DNA of 64,000 nucleotides. It comes from Thermococcus sp. MV5 (GTDB taxonomy: Archaea > Methanobacteriota_B > Thermococci > Thermococcales > Thermococcaceae). This document shows positions 1-8,429 of the stretch, one piece after another (the first letter of the stretch is position 1; the number at the start of each line of letters is the position of its first letter). A model generated the notes under the pieces. The model saw nothing but the letters and a program-made list of their open reading frames with translations. It had not been told where the DNA came from and did not search any database. The DNA lies in contig NZ_SNUE01000003.1 in assembly GCF_012027425.1 (NCBI RefSeq), positions 1-64,000 of the forward strand. Direction: 5' to 3'. The position numbers were made by a program, and so were the translations under genes.

Positions 1-1
1 C

Positions 2-118
2 TTGAAAGCCTTGAAGATGTGGGGAGTCACCGTTCCCCCCGAAAGCCAGCCGATGAAGATGGGAGGCTGGAAGCCTACCCGTTACGAAATTAACACACTA
101 CACACAATTAACGGGTAG
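2..118 (+). pseudogene. 3' end of a possible TnpB-like transposon gene (partial)
   Basis: An open frame enters from the left edge and runs 38 codons to a TAG. The peptide ends ...KPTRYEINTLHTING and contains the stretch LKMWGVTVPPESQPMKM. Its last codons lie inside a 12-bp perfect inverted repeat, as expected where a tnpB gene runs into the subterminal hairpin of an IS200/IS605-family right end. The TnpB reading rests on memory of the family and on the hairpin; the catalytic part lies outside the window, so intactness cannot be judged. It could instead be the end of an unrelated gene. Confidence 0.4.
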
Positions 119-120
119 GC
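73..120. repeat. 12-bp perfect inverted repeat, possible IS605-type end hairpin
   Basis: GCCTACCCGTTA at 73-84 is matched exactly by its reverse complement at 109-120, leaving a 24-nt loop. It overlaps the stop codon of the partial gene to its left. IS200/IS605 elements carry subterminal hairpins rather than terminal inverted repeats, so this suits a right end, though a transcription-termination hairpin is also possible. Confidence 0.5.
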
Positions 121-153
121 AGAACGGAAACGTTGCCGAAACTTGTGCAATTT

Positions 154-1152
154 TCATCCCACTATCACCTTATAATTTATCCAATAAATAAAATTTACAA
201 TCTTTTTTACCATTCTATCAATAGTGCTGTAGCTTAACTGCTCCTCAGGAATCCTCCAGTCCAAGCTTTTTAATAGTTTTTTCCTATCACAATTTATTTT
301 TTCAACTTTTATTGTAATCCCATCTTTTAATCCTCTAATTTTGAATTTAACTCCGCTAATTCCATTTAAAATTGAGTAGCCCCAAGTTAGTGTCTCGGTT
401 GCTAATAATGAAGGGAGTATTAGTAAAAGCTCCTTCCAGGTTAAGTATTTCCTCAGAATTATGTATCTCCCCTTTTCTAAGTGATAAATCTTCTTTGGGG
501 GAACTTTGAGCTCATAATCATGATATACTATTGATGTTGGAACATATAATATCTTAAATCCCTTAGCATGAGCCCTCCAAGAAAATTCTGCATCTTCCAT
601 GTATGTTAAAAAGTCTTCATCAAAACCACCAAACTCTAAATAGTCCTTCCTTCTCATAGCAAAGCAAGCTCCAGATAAACCGCTCAAGTATTCAAATTCA
701 TTAAACTTTCTAGGGCTTTCATTCAAACCTCTGGTAAATGTTAATCCAGTAAAGTGATCTATGTTTCCGCAGGTGTTTATTCTAGAGCCATCGTAAGTCA
801 AAATCTTTGGAGTAGTAATTAGCTTTTCTTCTTTTTCTAAAGGCTTTAAAAGCTCTTCAAGCCAGTTTTCCTTAACTTTTGTATCGGGGTTTAAAATAAC
901 AACGTATTCTCCTTTAGCATGTTTAACGCCTAAATTATTTCCCCCTCCATATCCTAAATTTCTCGGACTTTTAATTAATTTAACTTGGGGGAACTCTTTT
1001 TCGATAAATTCAGAAGTTCCATCAGTAGAACCGTTATCGACTATAATAACTTCCAAAGGATTATTGGCTAGAACGGAATTTAAACATTCTTTCATGTAGC
1101 CTTTATGATTGTATGTAACTATGATTACGCTTGCTTTATTTGAAAGGGACAT
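154..1152 (-). CDS. Family 2 glycosyltransferase
   Basis: A 332-residue GT-A glycosyltransferase. The N-terminus has the nucleotide-sugar fold (SVIIVTYNHKGYMKECLNS), followed by VDNGSTDGT and a metal-binding-type NPDTK in place of a classical DxD. The DEDFLTYMEDAEFSWRA segment resembles the acceptor-side ED motif of rhamnosyl/galactosyl GT2 enzymes. One hydrophobic segment near residues 240-262 may seat it at the membrane. It starts 3 bp after the stop of the upstream dolichol-phosphate-type transferase, with a GGGAGT site before ATG. With that gene and aglB it probably helps build the lipid-linked N-glycan; the sugar it transfers cannot be told. Confidence 0.88.
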   Translation of the reverse strand: MSLSNKASVIIVTYNHKGYMKECLNSVLANNPLEVIIVDNGSTDGTSEFIEKEFPQVKLIKSPRNLGYGGGNNLGVKHAKGEYVVILNPDTKVKENWLEELLKPLEKEEKLITTPKILTYDGSRINTCGNIDHFTGLTFTRGLNESPRKFNEFEYLSGLSGACFAMRRKDYLEFGGFDEDFLTYMEDAEFSWRAHAKGFKILYVPTSIVYHDYELKVPPKKIYHLEKGRYIILRKYLTWKELLLILPSLLATETLTWGYSILNGISGVKFKIRGLKDGITIKVEKINCDRKKLLKSLDWRIPEEQLSYSTIDRMVKKIVNFIYWINYKVIVG

Positions 1153-1155
1153 TGT

Positions 1156-2028
1156 TTACTCCCTCACCATTCTTGCTAGCACGTTTAACGTCAGCCCTGC
1201 AACAAACAGTTGAATCCCAATTATCGTAAAAATCCCTGCACCTATGGCTTGGGTCAAGTATACGTTTCCTCCTTTATAGTAAGGCTCCAAAGCCAAATAT
1301 CCCAAAATCCCAGCTATAATGAAAGACATCATGCTCAAAACTCCAAACAACAATAGTGGCCGTTTATATCCGATCAAACTCACAATGCTCGCTAAAACAC
1401 CGAGACCGTGAGTGAAGGGATTCTTCTTGTGCTTGTTTGGGACGTCGTATCTAACGGTAATTGGGACCTCCATGAGCCTGATCCCTCTCTCACTCGCCTT
1501 GACAATCATGTCCGTCTCTATTGAATAGCCGTTGCTATTTAAGTCTAATTTCTCTAGGGCTTTTCTGTTCATAGCCCTAAAGCCGCTTTGCGAATCGACA
1601 TCAATGTTTGAAGCAACTTTGGTGCTCTTATTTAGCACCCACAAACCAAGCCTTCTATACAAAGGAATCTCCTTTTTGCTCCCGTTCAAATACCTTGAGC
1701 CTATTACTAGGTCGACCTCTCCTTTGGTTATTGGATCTAACAAAAGAGGAATCTCATCCGGATTGTGCTGACCGTCAGCGTCCATTGTAACAATAGCATC
1801 ATATTCTCTGCTCAGGGCATATTCAAAGGCTGTCTTTAAGGCCCTTCCTTTACCGAGGTTAGTTTTATGTCGTATAACAAGAGCCCCAGCCTCTTTTGCG
1901 ATCTCAGAGGTTCTATCATTAGAACCATCATCAACCACCAGAACATCTCCATATTTTCTAGCTAAAGCAACAACCGACCCGATCGTTAACTCTTCATTGT
2001 AAGCGGGGATCACTATGAGGGTTTTCAT
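1156..2028 (-). CDS. Dolichol-phosphate-mannosyltransferase-like GT2
   Basis: A 290-residue protein of the DPM1/DPG-synthase type. The N-terminal GT-A domain carries IPAYNEE, VVDDGSNDRTS and the metal-binding MDADGQH; QSGFRAMNRKAL follows in the usual place. Two transmembrane helices (about 222-247 and 258-285) close the protein, as in prokaryotic DPMS with a C-terminal membrane tail. The family moves a hexose from a nucleotide sugar onto dolichol phosphate at the cytoplasmic face. It precedes another GT2 with 3 bp between them and sits close to aglB, so a role in supplying dolichol-phosphate sugar for N-glycosylation is likely. A GGTGA ribosome site precedes ATG. Confidence 0.88.
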   Translation of the reverse strand: MKTLIVIPAYNEELTIGSVVALARKYGDVLVVDDGSNDRTSEIAKEAGALVIRHKTNLGKGRALKTAFEYALSREYDAIVTMDADGQHNPDEIPLLLDPITKGEVDLVIGSRYLNGSKKEIPLYRRLGLWVLNKSTKVASNIDVDSQSGFRAMNRKALEKLDLNSNGYSIETDMIVKASERGIRLMEVPITVRYDVPNKHKKNPFTHGLGVLASIVSLIGYKRPLLLFGVLSMMSFIIAGILGYLALEPYYKGGNVYLTQAIGAGIFTIIGIQLFVAGLTLNVLARMVRE

Positions 2029-2211
2029 GAGTATTCACCTTCTCCCTACCTGCCTATGATTCACTCTCGGTTCGAAATTTAATCCCTTACTCATTTAAAT
2101 GTTTTCTTATTATATGAGAAATTTTAATAATGACTTTGATAATAATTATCTAAAAAATTGCACTAAATGTGACTATTCGTAACTAACATCAGGTGAGAGA
2201 TATAATCCAGT

Positions 2212-4506
2212 TCAACTCCTCCGGAATATTCCTCTATCAACTATTTTTCTTCCCAGGGCATAGGCGTACCTTATGACTGTCCCGTTAACTTCCTCGGGTA
2301 GTTCAAATTCTTCCATACCCTTCACATTGTACCATTTTTTGAAAACCAGAGTCCCATTATCAAGGAAGCCCCATATTCCTACCCCGGTTCCCGTCGCATT
2401 TTCAAATCTGAGGATAACTTTTTCACCATCTTTTTCCACTTTAACGTTAGGATGTTTAAGCTTCAGGATTTTTACAACTCCTCCGTCGGAGTAGACTACC
2501 TCATAAGGTTCTTCCGGCCTTATGAAAAGCCTTGCTAGGGTTGTGTTAAAGGCTTCTTCGTTCATAAATATTGCATATTTATAATCGAGGTTGATGTAAA
2601 GGTATGTGTTCGTATTTGAGATTGAAAGGTTTGGCTTTACCACTTGTCCCTTATATTCCACGTAAAGTTCTTTTGGTGCTATTGCTTGTCCTTTAAGGTT
2701 AACAACTACATTCCATGTCTTTCCTGGCTTTGCCGTTATCCTGTAGTTCTCCCTTTGAAACACCAGCGCTCCAATCGTAGATGTAAGTGGTAAGACTATG
2801 AGGCCATATTTTTCGGTTATGTTGTATTTTGGATGCCTGTTCGCTGTTTCAACTATAGCTCCAAACTTTAGGAAGTTGTAATAACTCACAACAACGTAAT
2901 CAACTCCCAAGCCCATTGCCCAATTTTCATCGAGTTTTCCTAGATAGTACAGAGCCACTGCGGAATTTGGACTTCCCTGGGCAATTGGCGACCTCCTCGC
3001 ATAGTAAGTTACAAAGTGTCCATAGTCCCACCAAGCCATTACGATATCGTTCTCATTCGAGTTCTCCCCAAGCCAGGTCAAAGCCCTTTCCCAATGCTCA
3101 TTCATGTAAGGAGTTAGGGAATATGTTTCATTTATTGCGAAAGCACCATTAACCGCTGGAAGAAGAACCAACAGTCCAACTCCCAATGCTTGGAGTTTTC
3201 TTTCGTTTAGCTGGGGTTTTAAGATCTCATAAAGTTCTACAACTCCAATTCCGGCCATTAGTGCTATCGCCATTGATCCTATGAACAGGAACCTTGTCCA
3301 TGTTTTGATCATGTAGAGACTTGGGAGGATAAGGCCCAAAACCAGGAAATCGCTTATGCTTGTTCTGTTGGGATAAAACCTCAAAAAGAAAAGCGGGATT
3401 AAGAATAGGGAAATTGAAAACGCTTTCCATAGATCGTTGAAACTTGAAGGCTGAGTTTCTTGGATTGGGGCTTCTTTGAAAATCCCAAATCCTGTGGAGA
3501 GGTCTTTTAAAGCCTCAAAGCGGTAGAAGAGTACAAATATTCCCAAAACTGCCAGCCCAATTAAAACTCCAATCCTAACTTTTTTATCTCTAACAAACTT
3601 GCTGAGAAGGAAGAGTAAAGCTATGAAAGCTATACTCAGTGGAACCAGATACTTAACGTGAACCAGAAGATATGCATCTTTTATTGTATCAAACTCCAGT
3701 AAAAGTTTCTCAGCAACCCTTTTGCCCATCTGATCATGCCCGAGCATCCCATATCCAAATTTCCCACCGAGGTAGTTGGCTATAAATGCCCCCAAAACCG
3801 TTGAAAGGGCCAAAGCTAAGGCATCAAGAAGGTTTTCTTTTTCATCTAAGATAAATGTCCCTGCAGCCAAAAAGACTGCATTTGCCAGCAAAAATATGAA
3901 GATTGGATAGTAAGCCTGCCAGAAAATCGATGCAAGCCCGCTGGCCATGGTGGGTACTATATAAAACATGAGCCTCTTATTTCCAAATTTTTCCTTCATG
4001 TAGAGGGCATACCCAATGCCGAACAAAGCTACGCTGTACCAGAAGAGCATGTAGTTGTCTCCTCTGTAGTAGTTGGCCATTGATCTGAACACATGCCCAA
4101 AGCTTAATGCAAGAAAAAGAGAAGCGAAAAACGCTTTCTTCTCATCGTAAAGTTTTAAAAGCGCAAGATAAAAGAAGATTACAGTTAAAGCCCCAAAAAT
4201 CACCGGGGTTATTCTAAAAGCATTGTAGAGGGAAACCCCAAAAATTTTCAAAAACTTATACACGTAAGCCGGAGCCAAATACAAGCCAATGGGATGGGCA
4301 ATTTTAGCACCCCAAGGGCCACCAGCAATCGTTAAAAAGTTGAACCACTCTCCGGCTTTAAGGGCCTCTTCAATGTAAGCTAGGTGAAAGTAAGGATCAT
4401 AGCCGAGCATATATTCATGCCTCAAAGGGATTAACCTTAAAATAAGGGTGATTACAGTTAGTACTGGTAAAGCAACCCTAGGTTTAAAAAGATCTTCAAA
4501 CTTCAT
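2212..4506 (-). CDS. aglB: Oligosaccharyltransferase AglB (STT3 family)
   Basis: A 764-residue STT3/AglB protein that transfers the lipid-linked glycan to Asn in N-x-S/T sequons outside the membrane. Residues 1-470 are a bundle of about a dozen transmembrane helices. The first acidic motif is GYDPYFH (D37), the second YRGDNY. The acceptor-recognition WWDYG motif lies at about residues 491-495, followed by a soluble beta-rich C-terminal domain. At 764 residues it is nearer the shorter of the two AglB paralogues known in Pyrococcus than the roughly 970-residue form. Two glycosyltransferases follow it downstream on the same strand. A remnant of another copy's C-terminus lies at 26.6 kb. Confidence 0.95.
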   Translation of the reverse strand: MKFEDLFKPRVALPVLTVITLILRLIPLRHEYMLGYDPYFHLAYIEEALKAGEWFNFLTIAGGPWGAKIAHPIGLYLAPAYVYKFLKIFGVSLYNAFRITPVIFGALTVIFFYLALLKLYDEKKAFFASLFLALSFGHVFRSMANYYRGDNYMLFWYSVALFGIGYALYMKEKFGNKRLMFYIVPTMASGLASIFWQAYYPIFIFLLANAVFLAAGTFILDEKENLLDALALALSTVLGAFIANYLGGKFGYGMLGHDQMGKRVAEKLLLEFDTIKDAYLLVHVKYLVPLSIAFIALLFLLSKFVRDKKVRIGVLIGLAVLGIFVLFYRFEALKDLSTGFGIFKEAPIQETQPSSFNDLWKAFSISLFLIPLFFLRFYPNRTSISDFLVLGLILPSLYMIKTWTRFLFIGSMAIALMAGIGVVELYEILKPQLNERKLQALGVGLLVLLPAVNGAFAINETYSLTPYMNEHWERALTWLGENSNENDIVMAWWDYGHFVTYYARRSPIAQGSPNSAVALYYLGKLDENWAMGLGVDYVVVSYYNFLKFGAIVETANRHPKYNITEKYGLIVLPLTSTIGALVFQRENYRITAKPGKTWNVVVNLKGQAIAPKELYVEYKGQVVKPNLSISNTNTYLYINLDYKYAIFMNEEAFNTTLARLFIRPEEPYEVVYSDGGVVKILKLKHPNVKVEKDGEKVILRFENATGTGVGIWGFLDNGTLVFKKWYNVKGMEEFELPEEVNGTVIRYAYALGRKIVDRGIFRRS

Positions 4507-4541
4507 CCCCGCCCCACCAGCTCATATTTTTCCTTATTCAC

Positions 4542-5034
4542 TTAAATATTTTTGTGAGAATCTTTTAGCTCAACTTTCTTAACATCTTCCCTCAGGCTCA
4601 CCAGTAAGAACAGCAAGGCAAGCCCGGCCACCACAGCAACCTGATTCTCAGCTGTATGGAGGTACCCATACCTCACCTTCACAAGGGTCATCAAACCTAT
4701 GATAATCAACACAAATAAAAAGACTCTAATATCTAAGAATATTTCCAGCCTTGGCCTGTCCAGCTTATAACTCTCCTTAAACTCACTCCCGATCAAAATC
4801 TCCCTAAAAACCATCAGCGCCGGAGAGGGCCCCAAGCAGAAGGGCCTTCAGGGCCTCAAAAGATAGAATGTCCTTAACAAAAACGTCACCAATTAAGGCA
4901 ACCCCATAGAAGAAGTAGGCAATAAGGCCCAAATCCTTGTTCTTCCTTGCGAGCAAATACACTAAAGGTATCAAAACAATGGCCTTGCTCCTCAATACCA
5001 GTCCAGTGATTATCGCTATTATCCCCCAGATCAT
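4542..5034 (-). pseudogene. Frameshifted paralogue of the membrane protein at 5659-6195
   Basis: Two overlapping reading frames together rebuild one protein. The upstream frame reads MIWGIIAIITGLVLR...KNKDLGLIAYFFYG and matches MIGVIASIMGGLILR...KNRDAGLIAYFLYI of the intact gene. The downstream frame ends SLREDVKKVEL, matching FLTRDVKKVEM. The shift falls near 4805-4825. The second half also lacks a central helix pair, so it is shorter than the 178-residue intact copy. It is therefore a decayed tandem duplicate. The alternative, two genuine small membrane proteins, is less likely given the collinear similarity. Confidence 0.75.
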
Positions 5035-5171
5035 TCTTTTGCTCCTCCCACCAATTCTACTCTCTTTCATAATATATGTTTTTGCTAATTTCGAGAGCAT
5101 TAATATGGAATTAGGGCTCTGAAGAAAAAATCTGGTCGATAAGCTTTTATGTTTTTTCTGGTTATTATCAT

Positions 5172-5444
5172 ATGGTGAGCATAATGAGTGAGGTTTCAGT
5201 TTCTATCCCTCAAGATCTGATAAGAATATTAAAGATTAGTGAGAGAGACCTTCCTCGAATGGTTAGGTTGTATTTGGTCATAGAACTTTATCGTGAGGGA
5301 AAGATTAGCCTGGGCAAGGCCGCGGAGATAGCTGGGATCACTAGGTGGGAGATGATGGAGGTCCTATCATCAAAGGGAGTACCCCTTCAATACGACGAAG
5401 ATGACTTGAAAGAAGATATTGATACGCTGGAGAGAGTACTATGA
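5172..5444 (+). CDS. UPF0175-type antitoxin
   Basis: A 90-residue protein with the UPF0175 helix-turn-helix-like core GKISLGKAAEIAGITRWEMMEVLSSKGVPLQYDEDDL. Members are usually antitoxins of VapC-like DUF3368 PIN toxins. The antitoxin stop overlaps the start of a toxin gene that is cut to 37 codons, so it now has no complete partner next to it. The pair reads on the plus strand, against the flanking minus-strand operon, and sits inside a decayed duplicate of that operon. Start: ATGGTGAGCATAATGAGTG offers two Met codons; the second (MSEVSVSI) is preceded by GGTGAGC and may be the true one. Confidence 0.8.
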   Translation: MVSIMSEVSVSIPQDLIRILKISERDLPRMVRLYLVIELYREGKISLGKAAEIAGITRWEMMEVLSSKGVPLQYDEDDLKEDIDTLERVL

Positions 5445-5554
5445 TGGTGGTCTCTGATTCAGGACCGCTAATAGCACTGGCCAAGATCGGAAAACTAAGT
5501 ATTCTGAAAGACCTTTTTGGTGAGCTGGTGATTTCAACACCTCTGTTGCTGTAA
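5441..5554 (+). pseudogene. Truncated DUF3368/PIN toxin
   Basis: Thirty-seven codons remain, beginning MMVVSDSGPLIALAKIGKL and continuing through LKDLFGELVISTP, the standard N-terminus of DUF3368 PIN toxins (normally about 150-160 residues) including the first active-site Asp. The similarity stops near 5545, exactly where minus-strand DUF58-like sequence begins; the frame then meets TAA. All remaining PIN acidic residues are missing, so it cannot be a nuclease. It overlaps the antitoxin stop by ATGA, the usual coupling. Confidence 0.75.
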
Positions 5555-5637
5555 ACTATAAGGCCCACCATGTAGTTCTTCTTCAGGAGCACCGTTGCCA
5601 AATGCAGAAGCAAAGATACGATACACATCCGTTCTAG
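5530..5637 (-). pseudogene. Fragment of a second DUF58 gene
   Basis: Read on the minus strand, the stretch gives SLLLHLATVLLKKNYMVGL followed by IVYSNRGVEI, matching LALQLATTLIKNYRVGM and VIYDEDKADF in the intact DUF58 protein at 6196-7494. A stop codon lies four codons before the first Met, and the rest of the gene is absent. It sits just downstream of the intact 178-residue membrane gene and upstream of that gene's decayed duplicate, so the order DUF58-membrane protein was once present twice in tandem. Confidence 0.65.
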
Positions 5638-5658
5638 TTATCCGCTACGATGGCTTCT

Positions 5659-6195
5659 CTACCTTAACATCTCCACCTTTTTGACATCTCTCGTTAGGAA
5701 AGCAACTGCCAGGGTGAACAGTGCAAAACTTCCAAAAACCACGGTTTGCCCTGATGGTCCTAATCCAGAGAGACTATTCTTAAACATTATAAAGACCAGC
5801 ATAACCCCGAAGACTGGAACTCCTACTCTCAAACTCGGTTTCATCATAAGAAAATAGAGAAGCCCGGCGGCCAAGAAGCCTTCTGGAATTAGGAGGCCCA
5901 AAAGAATAATGAGAATGGGAATTATCTCCAATTTGTTTATTCTTATCTCTCTTCTCAAGACGTCATCAAGAAGTAGAATCCCAGAAAAGGCAAAAATTAA
6001 TGCATTTATAAGCTCTCCATAAGCGTAAACGTCCCCACTTACTACTTTTGAGCTGGAGTAGATAATGTAGAGGAAATATGCAATCAAGCCGGCATCTCTA
6101 TTTTTTAATGAAATAATGAAGACAGCTGGTGCAATGAGCATAATATACTCTCTGAGAATCAATCCTCCCATTATAGATGCAATCACTCCTATCAT
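5659..6195 (-). CDS. Hydrophobic membrane protein of the MoxR/DUF58 operon
   Basis: A 178-residue protein with five to six predicted transmembrane helices (about 1-30, 38-52, 60-78, 92-118, 125-140, 150-168) and a charged C-terminal tail ending RDVKKVEMLR. I recognise no named domain. It follows the DUF58 gene directly (stop and start adjacent) with a GGTGGTG site before its ATG, so it is the last intact gene of the operon. A broken paralogue lies at 4542-5034. Its likely role is as a membrane partner of the DUF58 protein, by context only. Confidence 0.75.
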   Translation of the reverse strand: MIGVIASIMGGLILREYIMLIAPAVFIISLKNRDAGLIAYFLYIIYSSSKVVSGDVYAYGELINALIFAFSGILLLDDVLRREIRINKLEIIPILIILLGLLIPEGFLAAGLLYFLMMKPSLRVGVPVFGVMLVFIMFKNSLSGLGPSGQTVVFGSFALFTLAVAFLTRDVKKVEMLR

Positions 6196-7494
6196 TCACA
6201 CCACCTTCGCTATCTCCCTTATGTAATCACTCGGACCGAGGTCTATCGTGGGGACAAGAGCATTGAACTTCTTCAATACTTTTTCTCTTTCTAAATAAGC
6301 TCTGTAGAGTCTTTTCAGGGTTTCTCTATCAAGTTCTCCTCCATAAAACAACACCGGATTTGGAGAAAGCAACAAAACCTTATGGTTCCACTTTGCCTGT
6401 GCTATCGCTTTGTATAAATCGGAGGGGTTGTTGAGATCGCTTATGAATATCAAAAATGAAGGCTGTTTTATGAGGGAAATGCCTTCAAATATTCCTTTAC
6501 TTCCTCTTCTTCCTTTCTTAAGGGGAAGAACTTTACTTAGAAAACTTCTTCCCTTTCTACTCAGCTTGACCTCTAACTTGGCCCTCAGGCTCATAATTCC
6601 CCTCTTCCATCTCAGGTTTAGCTTTCTCCTCATATTCTCCAGATGTGCCATTGACTTCGCTGCTTTGATGAAGTCCGCCTTATCCTCGTCGTAAATCACC
6701 ATCCCTACACGATAGTTTTTAATGAGGGTTGTGGCAAGCTGTAAAGCCAGTGTTGATGCATAATCCACTTTTGCCATTTTGATTCCCTTTCTCATCTCGC
6801 TTGTGTTGTCAACAAAAATGTAAACATCAGCATCGCTCTCCTTGAGCATCTCCCTTATTATCAGCTCTCCCAATCTCATACTCGCCTTCCAGTCGATCCT
6901 CTTGAAGTCATCGCCATGCTGATACTCCCTAAGATCCTTTATCTCTATTCCCTCAGTTCCGACAAACTGGCTCTTCCTATAGAGCTCCGCTAACCTCATG
7001 TTGTAATCTGCTCTGGCGGCCTCCTTTATGCTCTCGACTGATGGATATATGTTAATCCTTTCCTCACTTCCAATTTCTAGCTCTTCAAAGTACAGGCCAC
7101 GTTCATCCTCAGCTATGACTTTTACAGGCCTTAATAAAAACTCGCCCTTATATTTTGGTTTTATATAATAAGTAAAGTCCCTTGATTTCCCACGTTCTAT
7201 GAGGGAAGGTGAAATGCCTGAGACTTCAAAATCTTCCGTTGATTCGATAATTTTCACAATAGCATTCTCGCCTTTGTTTTCTAACTTGATCTCTATCTCT
7301 CCAATTTTGTCTTCCTCAATGTTAGTGTTTTTGACAATTCTTTCTCCTCTAATATCAAAATCTACCTTAGATCGGAGCATGAATAGGTAGATGGTTAGAG
7401 AGAAACCTAAAAGGGCAGGGGCTATGTTATCTCCAAGGTACCCCTCGAGGACCAGTAAGAGTGAGAGAATCACGATGAGATCTTCTCTCTTCAT
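6196..7494 (-). CDS. DUF58 protein (von Willebrand A-like)
   Basis: A 432-residue protein. Two helices at the N-terminus (about 8-40) precede a beta-rich region. The DUF58 signature follows: REYQHGDDFKRIDWKASMR, then a vWA-like segment VYIFVDNTSEM with the DxS-like metal site altered to DNTSEM. DUF58 proteins partner MoxR AAA+ ATPases, and the pair is thought to act in maturation or remodelling of envelope proteins. It follows moxR by 5 bp on the same strand. Residues about 280-330 hold a basic insert (RRKLNLRWKRGIMSLRAKL...KGRRGSKG) that is longer than I expect for the family. Confidence 0.88.
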   Translation of the reverse strand: MKREDLIVILSLLLVLEGYLGDNIAPALLGFSLTIYLFMLRSKVDFDIRGERIVKNTNIEEDKIGEIEIKLENKGENAIVKIIESTEDFEVSGISPSLIERGKSRDFTYYIKPKYKGEFLLRPVKVIAEDERGLYFEELEIGSEERINIYPSVESIKEAARADYNMRLAELYRKSQFVGTEGIEIKDLREYQHGDDFKRIDWKASMRLGELIIREMLKESDADVYIFVDNTSEMRKGIKMAKVDYASTLALQLATTLIKNYRVGMVIYDEDKADFIKAAKSMAHLENMRRKLNLRWKRGIMSLRAKLEVKLSRKGRSFLSKVLPLKKGRRGSKGIFEGISLIKQPSFLIFISDLNNPSDLYKAIAQAKWNHKVLLLSPNPVLFYGGELDRETLKRLYRAYLEREKVLKKFNALVPTIDLGPSDYIREIAKVV

Positions 7495-7499
7495 AGATA

Positions 7500-8429
7500 T
7501 TACACCGGCACCTCAGTCTCTTCAAGGACTTCCCTTATTATCTCTTTAGTATTGGTACCTTCCAGCTCATACTCGGCCTTTAAGAGCAATCTATGTGACA
7601 GAACTGCTGGAGCAACTTTCTTCACATCATCTGGGATAACATAGTCCCTGCCATCTAGGAATGCTGAGGCTTTGGCGGCATAGAGAAGATGCTCACCGGC
7701 CCTTGGGGAAGCTCCAAAGAGGAGTCGTTCGTCACTTCTTGTCTTTGAAACTATTGCATATATGTATTCTATTATCTCATCACTTGCGTTCACTTCCTTT
7801 ACTTTCTTCATCAACTCCAGCAATTCTTCATGTGTTATTATCGGGTTGACTTCCCAAAACTCGCCTTTACTTTTCCTTTTAAGGAGTCTTATTTCTTCGT
7901 CCTTATCAGGAAAACCGACTTCTATTTTGAGCATAAATCTGTCGAGTTGTGCTTCCGGTAGGATGTAGACTCCTTCATGCTCCAGAGGATTCATGGTTGC
8001 TATGACCAAAAATGGCTCCGGGAGTTTGTGAGTCACACCTTCTATTGTCACCTGCCTTTCCTGCATTGCCTCCAACAAAGCTGACTGGGTTTTTGGCTGG
8101 GCCCTGTTTATTTCATCCGCTAGAATAACGTTGGCAAAAATCGGACCGTGTTTTATTGTCCATTCACCGGTCTTTTGATCATAGTAGAAAATTCCTATTA
8201 TGTCTGCAGGTAGCAAATCTGGAGTGAGCTGTATTCTAGAAAACCTCAACCCTATAGCGTTTGAAAACGCCTTGGCGATTGTGGTCTTGGCAACTCCTGG
8301 AATCCCCTCGATCAATACATGTCCTTCTGAGAGCAATGCAATAGTTAAAAGTTCTATAACGATCTCTTTACCAACAATGGCTTTACTGATCTCTTTTTTA
8401 AGCATTTCCATAAACTCTTTACCTTCCAT
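7500..8429 (-). CDS. MoxR family AAA+ ATPase
   Basis: A 309-residue MoxR ATPase. Walker A is GIPGVAKT, Walker B ILADEINRA, followed by the sensor region ATMNPLEHEGVY and the arginine-finger zone EAQLDRFM. The C-terminal lid carries GASPRAGEHLL. MoxR ATPases work with DUF58/vWA proteins as a chaperone-like machine; here DUF58 follows at once. The ATG at 8429 is preferred over the GTG nine bases earlier because GGTGG lies just before it. The start overlaps the DUF4350 gene, indicating one operon from 11.2 kb to 5.7 kb. Confidence 0.93.
   Translation of the reverse strand: MEGKEFMEMLKKEISKAIVGKEIVIELLTIALLSEGHVLIEGIPGVAKTTIAKAFSNAIGLRFSRIQLTPDLLPADIIGIFYYDQKTGEWTIKHGPIFANVILADEINRAQPKTQSALLEAMQERQVTIEGVTHKLPEPFLVIATMNPLEHEGVYILPEAQLDRFMLKIEVGFPDKDEEIRLLKRKSKGEFWEVNPIITHEELLELMKKVKEVNASDEIIEYIYAIVSKTRSDERLLFGASPRAGEHLLYAAKASAFLDGRDYVIPDDVKKVAPAVLSHRLLLKAEYELEGTNTKEIIREVLEETEVPV

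Noticed and set aside
4804-5100. Two independent small membrane proteins at 4542-4835 and 4804-5100
   Set aside because: Together they align end to end with the single 178-residue gene at 5659-6195, so a frameshifted copy is simpler.
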